DNA of 64,000 bases from NCBI GenBank assembly GCA_026388095.1, contig JAPLKL010000063.1:60266-124265 (forward strand). The letters are read 5' to 3'. The stretch is from Elusimicrobiota bacterium (GTDB lineage Bacteria; Elusimicrobiota; Elusimicrobia; UBA1565; UBA9628). The notes below the pieces were generated by a model that was given only the letters and a program-made list of their open reading frames with translations, was not told where the DNA came from and ran no database searches. The position numbers and the translations under genes are program-made. This document shows positions 1-10,102 of this stretch, piece after piece. Each line of letters begins with the position of its first letter. Positions within the stretch are counted from its first letter, which is position 1.

Positions 1-420
1 GGGGCCCTGCGGCCGCTCTGCGCGGGCCTGGCCGCGGCGGTGGCGCTGGCGCTTTGGGACCGGCCCCCGTGGGCGGCCGCGTGGGCGGTGGTGGCCTACC
101 TGCTCGTGCACAACGCTTTGGCCCTGACCATGCGCTGGGGCCTGCTGCGGCTCGGCTACGATTGGCGCGACCAGATCGCGGCGCGCCTGAAGGGCTGGCC
201 CGTGCAGCGGGTGATCCGGATCCTGCGCGCGGCGGGCTTGGTCCTGGTCCTGGCCGCGGCGGCCCTGCTGCTGCGTGCCGCGCCGCCGCCGCAGCGGCTG
301 GTGGGCGCCTGCGCGCTGGCGGCGGCCCTGCTGCTGCGCGCGGCCCGGGTCTCGCCTTACCGCCTCTACGCGGCGGCGGTCCTGGCCGGGGGCGCCGCAT
401 CCTGGGCGGGGTGGCTGTGA
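1..420 (+). CDS. PTS mannose-family EIID component, C-terminal part
   Basis: Membrane subunit IID of a mannose/fructose/sorbose-type phosphotransferase system, which with IIC carries sugar across the inner membrane. The frame is open from base 1, so the 5' part lies outside the window. About 139 residues are visible, including hydrophobic stretches and a region around TMRWGLLRLGYDWRDQ that resembles the C-terminal end of EIID. The stop overlaps the HPr start (GTGATG), and HPr and EI follow, the gene order known from PTS regulatory clusters of many Gram-negatives. The identification rests mostly on this context; the fragment is short and rich in Ala and Leu. Confidence 0.6.
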   Translation, partial: GALRPLCAGLAAAVALALWDRPPWAAAWAVVAYLLVHNALALTMRWGLLRLGYDWRDQIAARLKGWPVQRVIRILRAAGLVLVLAAAALLLRAAPPPQRLVGACALAAALLLRAARVSPYRLYAAAVLAGGAASWAGWL

Positions 421-746
421 TGGTCAAGAAGACCCTGACCGTGACGCCGAAGCTGGGGCTGCACGCGCGGCCGGCCGGCAAGATCGTGACCACGGCGTCG
501 AAGTTCAAGAGCGAGATCATGGTCTGCAAGGACGGGACCGAGGTGAACGGCAAGAGCGTCATGCAGATGCTGCTGCTGGGGGCGGAGTGCGGCTCCCAGA
601 TCACCCTGCGCATCACCGGCCCGGACGAGAAGGAGGCCCTGGAGAGCATCGAGATGCTCTTCGCGGCGTATCGGGAGATCGAGGACGAACAGGCGGCCGA
701 GAAAGTCTTCGAGGAGCGCATGCGCAGGAAGGCGGGCGGGCGATGA
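420..746 (+). CDS. ptsH: Phosphocarrier protein HPr
   Basis: Soluble phosphocarrier that passes phosphate from EI to the EII sugar permeases. At 108 residues it is slightly longer than the usual 85-90 because of a charged C-terminal tail. The active-site histidine is H15 in GLHARPA, and the regulatory serine is S46 in NGKSVM, the site used by HPr kinase where that enzyme exists. The ATG overlaps the upstream EIID stop, and its own stop overlaps the EI start, so all three are probably translationally coupled. The conserved S46 suggests HPr kinase regulation, but no kinase gene lies in the window. Confidence 0.95.
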   Translation: MVKKTLTVTPKLGLHARPAGKIVTTASKFKSEIMVCKDGTEVNGKSVMQMLLLGAECGSQITLRITGPDEKEALESIEMLFAAYREIEDEQAAEKVFEERMRRKAGGR

Positions 747-2467
747 TCATCATCAAGGGCATCGGAGCCAGCCCGGGCATCGCCATCGGCAAGGCCTACA
801 TCCTCGAAGACGAGGAGATCGTGGTCACGCGCACGGAGATCTCCCGCGACCGCCTGCGCTCGGAGGTGGCGCGCTTCAAGGCGGCCCAGAAGGCCACGCA
901 CCGGGACCTCGACGCGGCCGAGGCCAAGGTGCTCAAGCTCCTGGGCAAGAACCACGCCCGGCTCATCGACGCCCACCGCCTCATCCTGCGCGACACCCTG
1001 ATCACCCACGACGTGCCCAAGCGCATCCTGGGCGAAGGCGTCAACGCGGAGTTCGCCCTCTCCGAGGCCTTGGAGGCCGTCAACCAGCAGTTCGAGAAGC
1101 TCGAGGACGAGTTCTTCCGGGAGCGGCGCCACGACCTCTTCGACGTGGGCAAGCGCCTGCTGGCGCATCTCATGAAGCGCGTCCGCCGCAGCCTGGGAGA
1201 CATCGACCACCCGTGCGTCCTGATCGCGCGCAACCTGCTGCCCTCCGACACCATCAACCTCAAGGAGAGCCGCATCCTGGGCTTCGCCACGGACCTGGGC
1301 GGCAAGACCAGCCACACCGCCATCCTGGCCCAGAGCCTGGAGATCCCGGCGGTGGTGGGGCTCTCGGACGTGAGCCGCCGGATCAAGGCCGGCGACACGG
1401 TGATCCTCGACGGCGAGCAGGGGCTGGTGATCATCAGCCCCACCCCCGAGGCCGTGGCCAAGTACGAGAAGGCCAAGACGGCGGAGCACGAAGCGGAGCG
1501 GGCGCTGGAGGCCCTCAAGGGCCTGCCCGCGGTCACTTTGGACGACAAGCGCTTCCGGCTCGAGATCAACCTGGACAACCCGGAGGAGATGAAGAGCGTC
1601 CTGGCCCTGCAGGCCGACGGCATCGGCCTGTTCCGCACCGAGTACCTCTTCATGAACCGGCCCGCCGCGCCGCCGGAGGATGAGCAGGCCAAGGCCTACG
1701 CCGCGGTGGCCAAGGCCATGGCCCCGCATCCCGTGGTCATCCGCACCGCGGACATCGGCGGCGACCGCCTCACCCAGATGGGCCTCGAGGGGCCCCAGAA
1801 CGAGACCAACCCGTTCATGGGGCTGCGCGGGGTGCGCCTGTTCCTGCGCCATCTCGACCTCTTCAAGACCCAGCTGCGCGCCATCCTGCGGGCCACGGCC
1901 AAGGGCAACGTCAAGATCCTGATCCCCATGGTCTCCGCGGTGTCCGAGGTCCAGGCCGTGCGCCGCCTGCTGGCGCAGGCGGTCGCGGAGCTCCAGGCCG
2001 AGGGGGTCGAGACGCCCAAGAGCGTGGAGCTGGGCATCATGGTGGAGATCCCCGCCGCGGCCGTGCTCCTCGACGCCTTCCTGCCGCACTGCGACTTCGT
2101 CTCCGTGGGCACCAACGACCTCATCCAGTACACCCTGGCCGTGGACCGCGTCAACGAGCACGTGACCCATCTCTACGACCCGTTCCACCCCGCGGTCCTG
2201 CGCCTCATCCAGAACGTGGTGACCGTGGCGCACCGGGCCGGCAAATGGGTCAGCGTCTGCGGGGAGATGACCTCGGACCCGCACGCGGTGCCGCTCCTGG
2301 TGGGCATGGGCTGCGACTGCCTCTCGATCTCGCCGCGGATGTACCTGCGCGTCAAGGAGACCGTGCGCGGCCTGCGCGCCGCGGCCATGGCCAAGCTTGT
2401 GGCCAAGGCGGTGACCTGCTCGGATTCCGAGGAGATCCGCCGCCTCATGCGCGAGCAAGGGCTCTGA
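743..2467 (+). CDS. ptsI: PTS enzyme I (phosphoenolpyruvate-protein phosphotransferase)
   Basis: Cytoplasmic enzyme that takes phosphate from phosphoenolpyruvate and gives it to HPr. The 574 residues match the family length. The phosphorylated histidine lies in GGKTSHTAIL, the PEP-binding barrel has DGIGLFRTEYLF, and the C-terminal part carries the SVGTNDLIQYTLAVDR signature. The ATG at 743 overlaps the HPr stop (ATGA). A second EI, fused to EIIA and HPr, is encoded at 27121-29652, so this one probably serves the mannose-type system upstream or general signalling. Confidence 0.96.
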   Translation: MIIIKGIGASPGIAIGKAYILEDEEIVVTRTEISRDRLRSEVARFKAAQKATHRDLDAAEAKVLKLLGKNHARLIDAHRLILRDTLITHDVPKRILGEGVNAEFALSEALEAVNQQFEKLEDEFFRERRHDLFDVGKRLLAHLMKRVRRSLGDIDHPCVLIARNLLPSDTINLKESRILGFATDLGGKTSHTAILAQSLEIPAVVGLSDVSRRIKAGDTVILDGEQGLVIISPTPEAVAKYEKAKTAEHEAERALEALKGLPAVTLDDKRFRLEINLDNPEEMKSVLALQADGIGLFRTEYLFMNRPAAPPEDEQAKAYAAVAKAMAPHPVVIRTADIGGDRLTQMGLEGPQNETNPFMGLRGVRLFLRHLDLFKTQLRAILRATAKGNVKILIPMVSAVSEVQAVRRLLAQAVAELQAEGVETPKSVELGIMVEIPAAAVLLDAFLPHCDFVSVGTNDLIQYTLAVDRVNEHVTHLYDPFHPAVLRLIQNVVTVAHRAGKWVSVCGEMTSDPHAVPLLVGMGCDCLSISPRMYLRVKETVRGLRAAAMAKLVAKAVTCSDSEEIRRLMREQGL

Positions 2468-2472
2468 GACAG

Positions 2473-4281
<1,809 letters not shown>

Positions 4282-4294
4282 GAGGATGAGCTGA

Positions 4295-5314
4295 ATGGAA
4301 GAACGACTCTTTTTCGTAGGCCTGGCCATGGGCGCCTTCGCGTGGCTGAGCAAGCGCTGGAGCGAGTCCCAATCCCTGGACACGGCCGTCAAGTCCGGCC
4401 TCTGGCACGGGGTCTTCTGCGGGCTCTCCGCCTTCTCCGCGGTCTGGGTCATCATGATGTCGCTCGACAGCCGGGCCAAGTTCATCTCCATAGCGGCCCA
4501 GGCGGTGTCCACCACCGAGCTCTACCCGAGCCTCGCGGCGGGCGCCATCGCCGCCGCCGTCGGCTTCTGGCGCGGGCTGGCCAAGGGCTCCGCGCCCGAG
4601 GGGCGGCGCTACTTCCTCGGCGAGGACCTGGAGTGGGCCGAGACCGTGTTCTCGGCCGTGCTGCTGGCCTCGGTGCTCATGTACTTCGTGGTTCAGGCCT
4701 TCAAGATCCCCTCGGGCTCCATGCGCAACACGCTGCTGGAGGGCGACCACCTCTTCGTCAACAAGTTCATCTACGGGATGCGCGTGCCCTTCACGGGCAA
4801 GCGCATCCTGGCCTTGCGGCAGGTGCAGCGGGGAGACGTGATCGTGTTCCGCTTCCCGGTGGACGACCCGCGGGAGCTGCACTGCGGCTCCATCCAGTAC
4901 GGCAAGGACTTCATCAAGCGGGTCATCGGCGTGGCGGGCGACACCGTGCAGGTCAGCAACGGCCGGGTCATCGTCAACGGCCAGCCCTTGACCGACGAGC
5001 CCTACGCCCAGTACCTCGACGGGGCCTCGCGCGAGGCCGCGCCCATGAAGGCCAAGGACCTGGGCCCGGAGCAGTACCAGAAGCTCTGGGAGGCCCATGC
5101 CCTCGACCGGGCGCTGGAATTCTCGCCCCCCTACTCCGGGCCGCGGGACTTCTTCGGGCCGGTGCGGGTCCCGCCGCGCAGCTTTTTCGTGATGGGCGAC
5201 AACCGCGACCGCTCCTGCGACGCGCGCTACTGGGGTCCGGTGGCGGAGAAGTACCTCAAGGGCCGCGCCTGGTTCCTGTATTGGCCGCCCTCGCGCATGA
5301 AGACGGTGCTGTGA
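4295..5314 (+). CDS. lepB: Signal peptidase I
   Basis: Inner-membrane serine protease that removes signal peptides from exported proteins. Its 339 residues include an N-terminal membrane portion (roughly residues 35-55 and 115-135). The catalytic serine is S142 in IPSGSM and the catalytic lysine is K208 in DFIKRVIG, with the usual MGDNRDRSCDARYWGPV box near the end. An insert of about 50 residues (roughly 235-280) separates the conserved boxes. It lies 13 bp after lepA with GAGG upstream. The many exported proteins and lipoproteins in this window imply heavy use of the secretion route. Confidence 0.95.
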   Translation: MEERLFFVGLAMGAFAWLSKRWSESQSLDTAVKSGLWHGVFCGLSAFSAVWVIMMSLDSRAKFISIAAQAVSTTELYPSLAAGAIAAAVGFWRGLAKGSAPEGRRYFLGEDLEWAETVFSAVLLASVLMYFVVQAFKIPSGSMRNTLLEGDHLFVNKFIYGMRVPFTGKRILALRQVQRGDVIVFRFPVDDPRELHCGSIQYGKDFIKRVIGVAGDTVQVSNGRVIVNGQPLTDEPYAQYLDGASREAAPMKAKDLGPEQYQKLWEAHALDRALEFSPPYSGPRDFFGPVRVPPRSFFVMGDNRDRSCDARYWGPVAEKYLKGRAWFLYWPPSRMKTVL

Positions 5315-5326
5315 CGGAGTGAGCTT

Positions 5327-6661
5327 ATGCTGAAGACCGCTGTCCTGGCCGTGCTGTCGGGCCTGGCCCTTGCCGCGCCGCCCCAATCCGTGTCGCCGTC
5401 CAAACCCGCGCCGCCGCCCGAGGTCCTGGTGGCCGCGTATTCCGGCGTGATCAACCCGTCGGCCGCCGAGTACCTGGCGGGGGCCGTGGCGGCCGCGGAG
5501 CGCCGGGGCTGCGGCGCGCTGGTCATCGAGCTCGACACGCCGGGCGGGCTGGACCTGTCCATGCGCGACATCGTCAAGGCGATCCTGGCCTCCGCGGTCC
5601 CGGTGATCGTCTACGTGGCTCCGGCCGGGGCCCGCGCGGCCTCGGCGGGGGTGTTCATCACCATGGCCGCGCACGTGGCCGCGATGGCCCCGGGCACCAA
5701 CATCGGCGCGGCGCACCCGGTGCAGCTCGGGACCATGCCCGCGATGCCGGGCAAGGAGAAGGGCGCGCAGATGAAGGACGACGTGATGGAAGGCAAGATG
5801 GTCAACGACTCGGCCGCCTACCTGCAGGCCATCGCCGGGCGCCGGGGCCGCAACATCGAGTGGGCCTTTCAGGGCGTGACCAAGAGCACCTCCATCGTCT
5901 CCTCGGCGGCCGTGCGCGAGCGCGTTGTGGACCTGGAGGCCAAGAGCCTGGACGAGCTGCTCGCGGCCGTGGACGGCAAGGAGCTGGCCGATTTCAAGGG
6001 GCATCCCTTGCGCACCAAGGGCGCCAAGACCGTGCGTTTCGAGATGACGGGCCGGCAGAAGGTCCTGGCGGCCGTGGCGGATCCGAACATCGCGATGATC
6101 CTGATGACCCTGGGCGTCTCGGGCCTCTTGATCGAACTCTATAGCCCGGGCCTCATCCTGCCCGGCATCGTGGGGGTGGTCTCGCTCATCATGGCCTTCT
6201 ACTCATTCCAGACCTTGTCCGCGAGCTTCGCCGGGGTCCTGCTCATCATGCTGGGCTTCTTGCTCTACGTGCTGGAGCTCAAGGTGCACAGCTACGGGCT
6301 CCTGGCCGTGACCGCGACCGCGTCCATCCTTTTCGGGACCTTGATGCTCTTCCGCAACAGCGGCGGTGGCGTCGCCGTCTCCATGAGCATCATCGTCAGC
6401 ACGCTAGGCACGCTGGTGGCCTTGGTGGCCAGCTTGCTCTTCATCGCGACGCAGGCCTTCCGCAAGCGCTCCAAGAGCGGCGCGGAGGGAATGATCGGCC
6501 GGCTCGGAGTGGCGCAGACCGCGCTCGACCCGGCCGGCACGGTCGCGCTGGGCGGCGAGCTGTGGAAAGCGGAGAGCCTGGAGGGGAACATCCCGGCCGG
6601 GACCGCGGTGAAGGTCGAAGACGAGGAAGGGCTGACCCTCAGGGTCCGGCGCAAGGCCTAG
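5327..6661 (+). CDS. NfeD-family membrane-bound ClpP/SppA-like serine protease
   Basis: Long-form NfeD protein (444 residues). After a signal peptide (residues 1-18) comes a ClpP-like domain with ELDTPGGL and the presumed nucleophile serine in RAASAGVFITMAAH, then four or five membrane helices (about 245-385), then a soluble OB-fold-like end (IGRLGVAQTALDPAGTVALGG). Archaeal relatives cleave stomatin and are thought to act in membrane quality control; no stomatin gene is beside it here. It follows lepB after 12 bp and is probably in the same transcript. Confidence 0.88.
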   Translation: MLKTAVLAVLSGLALAAPPQSVSPSKPAPPPEVLVAAYSGVINPSAAEYLAGAVAAAERRGCGALVIELDTPGGLDLSMRDIVKAILASAVPVIVYVAPAGARAASAGVFITMAAHVAAMAPGTNIGAAHPVQLGTMPAMPGKEKGAQMKDDVMEGKMVNDSAAYLQAIAGRRGRNIEWAFQGVTKSTSIVSSAAVRERVVDLEAKSLDELLAAVDGKELADFKGHPLRTKGAKTVRFEMTGRQKVLAAVADPNIAMILMTLGVSGLLIELYSPGLILPGIVGVVSLIMAFYSFQTLSASFAGVLLIMLGFLLYVLELKVHSYGLLAVTATASILFGTLMLFRNSGGGVAVSMSIIVSTLGTLVALVASLLFIATQAFRKRSKSGAEGMIGRLGVAQTALDPAGTVALGGELWKAESLEGNIPAGTAVKVEDEEGLTLRVRRKA

Positions 6662-6663
6662 CG

Positions 6664-6686
6664 CCGGCCGAGCCCTGCCCGGCCGG
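6664..6686. terminator. G+C-rich hairpin after the NfeD gene
   Basis: The arms CCGGCCG (6664-6670) and CGGCCGG (6680-6686) can form a 7-bp hairpin with a 9-nt loop just after the nfeD-like stop and before the convergent gene ending at 6764. No T-run follows, so it may be a weak terminator or only a G+C-rich chance pairing. Confidence 0.3.
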
Positions 6687-6763
6687 ACACGCGCAAGACC
6701 TTCGTGATAGGCATCTCGATCATCGCGGGCTTGAGCCGGACACCATGCCCCCGCTCTCGGGCA

Positions 6764-7729
6764 TCAAACAAGGTTTTCGGGGAGCCGCAGCGCGTTGGGG
6801 CCGCGTTTTTGACGGTTCCTTGCCTCCGGCAATTTGGCGACCACGCCCTCCGGCAGTTTGCCGAAGACGCGGACATCCATGTCCTTCCTCTGGAGCAAGG
6901 CGATCAGCGCGTCGCGGAAGATGTCCTCGAACCGCCCCGACGGATACTTGTGCCATAGGACCTCTTGAGCGCGGCGCAGCAGCAGGAGGAGTTCCTCGTC
7001 GGCCGTGAAGGCGAACTGGACGCGCTTGATGATTGCTGGTCCGCCTGGCGGCGGTTGAAGGGCTGGCGGCGCCACCGGCGGTGGGGGCACCGGAAGGGGT
7101 TCTCCGTCCGGCCGGGGCTGTGCCGGGGGCACCGGAAGGGGTTCTCCGTCCGGCCGGGGCTGTGCCGGGGGCACCGGAAGGGGTTCTCCGTCCGACCCAG
7201 ACTGTCCCGGGGACTGAGAGGGTATTGTAGACTCCTGGGCGCAGGGCGCGAACAGGGACTCTTCATCCGTGTCGGGCCGAGCCTGGGGCCTTGGGCCGAC
7301 CGAAATGACGCGGGCGAAGTCGGGCCTGTCTGGCAGGGGGGATAGACCAGCGACCAGGGTCTCGACATCCCGCTTGCTCTTGCCTCGGGCTGACGCAAGA
7401 AGCCGAGCGCCATCCGGCCCATCCAGATGGGGATGCAGGCGGAGGATGGTTTCCAGGGACAGCTCGCCGGCACGGAGCAGGTCGATCACTTGAGGGAAGA
7501 GCCGTGCCGCCCTGGCCGCGCGGATCCGCAGATAGGCGGCGGCGTCCGTGTAGCCGAGCTCCCTGACGCAGTAGGCGAACAGGGATGGGAAGGACCGTTC
7601 CAAGATTAATTCCCGGCTGTCGACTTCCGCGAGATGCGCGATGATCTGGGACACGTCTTCCTGCTCTCTGCGGACTAGCATCTTGAGTTGCGCCAAGAGC
7701 GCATCGTCGTCCAGCTGTTTGAGGTCCAT
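6764..7729 (-). CDS. DUF222/HNH-associated N-terminal domain protein lacking the HNH nuclease, with internal repeats
   Basis: Residues 1-110 (LLAQLKMLVRREQEDVSQII, then a helical segment around SLFAYCVRELGYTDAAAYLR) resemble the N-terminal region found before HNH nuclease domains in many proteobacterial proteins. The middle is a Pro-rich linker with three tandem 14-residue units of DGEPLPVPPAQPRP type. The C-terminal part (about 225-290) is helical and ends in a basic tail, where relatives have the CxxC/HNH module; none is seen here or in the next 100 bp. I prefer ATG 7729 because a GGGGG Shine-Dalgarno lies just upstream; a TTG six codons earlier is possible. Function unknown. It may be a nuclease remnant or a regulatory paralogue. 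Confidence 0.65.
   Translation of the reverse strand: MDLKQLDDDALLAQLKMLVRREQEDVSQIIAHLAEVDSRELILERSFPSLFAYCVRELGYTDAAAYLRIRAARAARLFPQVIDLLRAGELSLETILRLHPHLDGPDGARLLASARGKSKRDVETLVAGLSPLPDRPDFARVISVGPRPQARPDTDEESLFAPCAQESTIPSQSPGQSGSDGEPLPVPPAQPRPDGEPLPVPPAQPRPDGEPLPVPPPPVAPPALQPPPGGPAIIKRVQFAFTADEELLLLLRRAQEVLWHKYPSGRFEDIFRDALIALLQRKDMDVRVFGKLPEGVVAKLPEARNRQKRGPNALRLPENLV
7086..7211 (-). repeat. Three tandem 42-bp direct repeats inside the coding region
   Basis: Units begin at 7086, 7128 and 7170, exactly 42 bp apart. The first two are identical over nearly the whole unit and the third diverges at its end. Each encodes 14 residues (DGEPLPVPPAQPRP type), so copy-number change would keep the frame. 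Such repeats expand and contract by slippage. Confidence 0.9.
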
Positions 7730-7816
7730 GATCCCCCTGTCTCCCAATGGCCGCGTGCTGCCTATGCCCCCAGCCGCGGCTGTTGCCTATCGGCCCGGGC
7801 CATACTTCTTGCTGAA

Positions 7817-7834
7817 CTGTGTCCGGACATAGTA
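7817..7834 (-). promoter_or_regulatory. Near-palindromic operator over a minus-strand promoter
   Basis: CTGTGTCCGGACATAG (7817-7832) is palindromic except for one pair. It overlaps a minus-strand -10-like box TACTAT (7829-7834) about 90 bp before the gene that starts at 7729. A perfect version of the same palindrome lies at 14999-15014 before the ribbon-helix-helix gene. A shared repressor is inferred. Confidence 0.5.
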
Positions 7835-8103
7835 TCTATACGATTGAGCGGCAAAAAAGTTCCATTCCCCGGCAAGAGCGCGCGGCCGCTCCACCGCCAT
7901 CGGACGAGGATCCAGCGCAGAACGCTGAAGCCCGCGCTGTCCGGAGGCCGGCGCCCGGGCGCGCCTTGTCGGCTTGCGTGCCATGACCCGCGGAAGGCTC
8001 GGTGGCAAGGCTTTGCCGGGTCTCCGGGCCTAGGCGGATTGGCCCCGCTCCCCAGGCCCTATTGCCCTGGAGCGAAAGCTCCCGCGCGCGCACAATATCA
8101 TAG
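7835..8103. other. Intergenic region with no recognised gene
   Basis: Divergent spacer between the minus-strand gene starting at 7729 and the glycogen synthase gene. Apart from the operator at 7817-7834 it is G+C-rich, with no convincing coding frame. Just before the glycogen synthase ATG lies an A/T-rich patch (CACAATATCATAG) that may hold a -10 box for a very short leader. Confidence 0.5.
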
Positions 8104-10101
8104 ATGACATCTCGCGTGACTTATTCCTTGACATTTCTCTTGGCCTGCGGCCTGCTTCCCGCGGGCGCCTCTGCCGCGGCGGTCGAAGCCATAGTCCAGC
8201 GCGGTCTGCCCGTCAACGCGGCCCCGGCCGCTGCCGGCTCGGTGCTGGCCGCGCAGAACCAGGGCCAAGGACTTGTTTTGACCCCGCTCTCCGCGTCCGG
8301 CCTCGACGCTTCGGTCTCGGTCCATGCGGCGCCGAGCCCCGTGGTCCGGCAGAACGCCGCCGCGCCCCAGTTTCAGCCCGCGCCGTCCGCCATGGTCCGG
8401 GCTGCGCCCCAGTTCCAGCCCGCGCCAGCCGCCATCCCCCAGTCCGCACCCCTCATCGCTCCCGCGGCGCCGGCCGAGCCAGCGCCGGCCCCGCTCGCCG
8501 CAGCCCGGCAGGCGGCGGCGCCCCCGGGAGCCAACGGTGAGCGCGCCCCGCCCGCTGAAGAGAAGGCCGCGCAGCTCGGCGCCGCTTTCGACGGCGCGAC
8601 CAAGGCCAGGCCCCTCTCCATCATCGTGGCCGGCGCCGAGGCCGTGCCCTTCGTCAAGACCGGCGGCCTGGCCGACGTGGTGGACGCCGTCTCGCGCGGG
8701 CTGGCGGCCCGCGGCCACGACGTGACCCTCATCCTCCCCGATTACCGCCAGCTGCGCCGCGACGGTCTGGACCTCAAGCCCGCGGGCGAGGTGTTCGTCC
8801 CCGTCAACGGCAGGATGGAGCGGGCCCTGCTCCTGCAGGGAGAGCGTGAAGGCGTGCGCGTGGTGCTCATCCACCACGCCGGCTACTACGACCGCGACGG
8901 CGGGCCCTATTCCGGCTACACGGCCGGCATGGCCGACTCCCCCAACGACGCCTACGACGCGAGCCGGGGCGCGGACGCAGACGAGCGCTTCGGCTTCTAC
9001 TCCCGGGCCGTGCTCGAGGCGGCCAAGGCCCTGGGCATCAGGCCCGACGTGGTGCACGCGCACGATTGGCACGCGGCCCTCATCCCCGCGTTCCTGAAGC
9101 TGGTCTATCAGGCCGACCCCTTCTTCGCCGCCACCCGCACGGTGCTGACCATCCACAACATCGCCTACCAGGGCGTGTTCGGACGCGACGCCGCGCTCAA
9201 GCTCGGCTTCTCGGCCCAGGATGTGGACTCCGGGCCGGTAGGCAGGAACGGCGACACCAATTTCCTCCATGCCGGCGTGGCTTTGGCCGACGCGGTCACC
9301 ACAGTCAGCCCCACCTACGCCAAGGAGATCCGGGGCACGGCCGAGTTCGGAATGGGTCTGGAGGGGGCGCTCAACGCCCGGCCCGACGGCGTCAGTGGCA
9401 TCCTCAACGGCGTGGACCCCGCCTTGAACGACCCCCGCACGGACGAGCACATCGTGAGCCAGTACGGGACGGACGACGCGGCCGCGGGCAAGGCCGCCAA
9501 CAAGGCCGAGCTCCAGCGCCGCCTGGGCCTCGACCGGAAGCCCGACGCGCCCCTCTTCGTGGTGGCCTCGCGCCTGGCCGAGCAGAAAGGCATAGACCTG
9601 GTCGTGGAAGCGGCCGAGGCGGTGCTGCGCCTAGGCGGGCAGCTCGCCATCACTGGCTCGGGCGACAAGGAGCTCGAAGCCAAGGCCGCGGAACTCGCGC
9701 GCGCTCACCCGGGGCAGGTGGCCGTGCACCCCTTCGACGAGATCATGGTGCACCTGGTCTACGCGGCCGGGGATTTCCTGCTCATGCCCTCCCGGTTCGA
9801 GCCCTGCGGGCTGTCCCAGCTCATCGCCCAGCGCTTCGGGACCCTGCCCTTGGTGACCCGCACCGGCGGCCTGGCCGACACGGTCACGGACCTGCGCGCG
9901 AACGCGGAGCGCGGAGACGGGTTCTTCATCCAGGCGCCCACGGCCGCCGCCCTGGCCGAGACCATCGCGGCCGCGGTCAAGGCCTATCGCGACCCGGCGC
10001 TCCTGGCCCGGGCGCGCCGCACGGCCATGGAGAAGGACTCCTCCTGGGGCCCGGCCCTGGACGCATACGAGGCCCTGCTGCGCCGCCTCGTCCCGCGCTG
10101 A
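8104..10101 (+). CDS. Glycogen/starch synthase (GT5) with signal peptide and Pro/Ala-rich linker
   Basis: The catalytic part (residues ~170-665) is a normal GT5 ADP-glucose glucosyltransferase: FVKTGGLADVV near its start (ADP-glucose binding), HAHDWHAAL, TIHNIAYQG, and SRFEPCGLSQL followed by TRTGGLADTV in the C-terminal lobe. What is odd is the front. Residues 1-24 (MTSRVTYSLTFLLACGLLPA, ending in an AxA site) look like a Sec signal peptide, followed by about 140 residues of Pro/Ala-rich linker with a duplicated AAPQFQPAP unit. Ordinary glycogen synthases (~480 residues) are cytoplasmic and start near the KTGG motif. Either the enzyme is exported, which is puzzling for an ADP-glucose user, or the front anchors it. 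The frame is continuous from ATG 8104. Confidence 0.85.
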   Translation: MTSRVTYSLTFLLACGLLPAGASAAAVEAIVQRGLPVNAAPAAAGSVLAAQNQGQGLVLTPLSASGLDASVSVHAAPSPVVRQNAAAPQFQPAPSAMVRAAPQFQPAPAAIPQSAPLIAPAAPAEPAPAPLAAARQAAAPPGANGERAPPAEEKAAQLGAAFDGATKARPLSIIVAGAEAVPFVKTGGLADVVDAVSRGLAARGHDVTLILPDYRQLRRDGLDLKPAGEVFVPVNGRMERALLLQGEREGVRVVLIHHAGYYDRDGGPYSGYTAGMADSPNDAYDASRGADADERFGFYSRAVLEAAKALGIRPDVVHAHDWHAALIPAFLKLVYQADPFFAATRTVLTIHNIAYQGVFGRDAALKLGFSAQDVDSGPVGRNGDTNFLHAGVALADAVTTVSPTYAKEIRGTAEFGMGLEGALNARPDGVSGILNGVDPALNDPRTDEHIVSQYGTDDAAAGKAANKAELQRRLGLDRKPDAPLFVVASRLAEQKGIDLVVEAAEAVLRLGGQLAITGSGDKELEAKAAELARAHPGQVAVHPFDEIMVHLVYAAGDFLLMPSRFEPCGLSQLIAQRFGTLPLVTRTGGLADTVTDLRANAERGDGFFIQAPTAAALAETIAAAVKAYRDPALLARARRTAMEKDSSWGPALDAYEALLRRLVPR

Positions 10102-10102
10102 G

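Noticed and set aside
7086..7211. Short direct repeats as a possible CRISPR array
   Set aside because: Units are contiguous with no spacers, number only three, and lie in frame inside a coding region.
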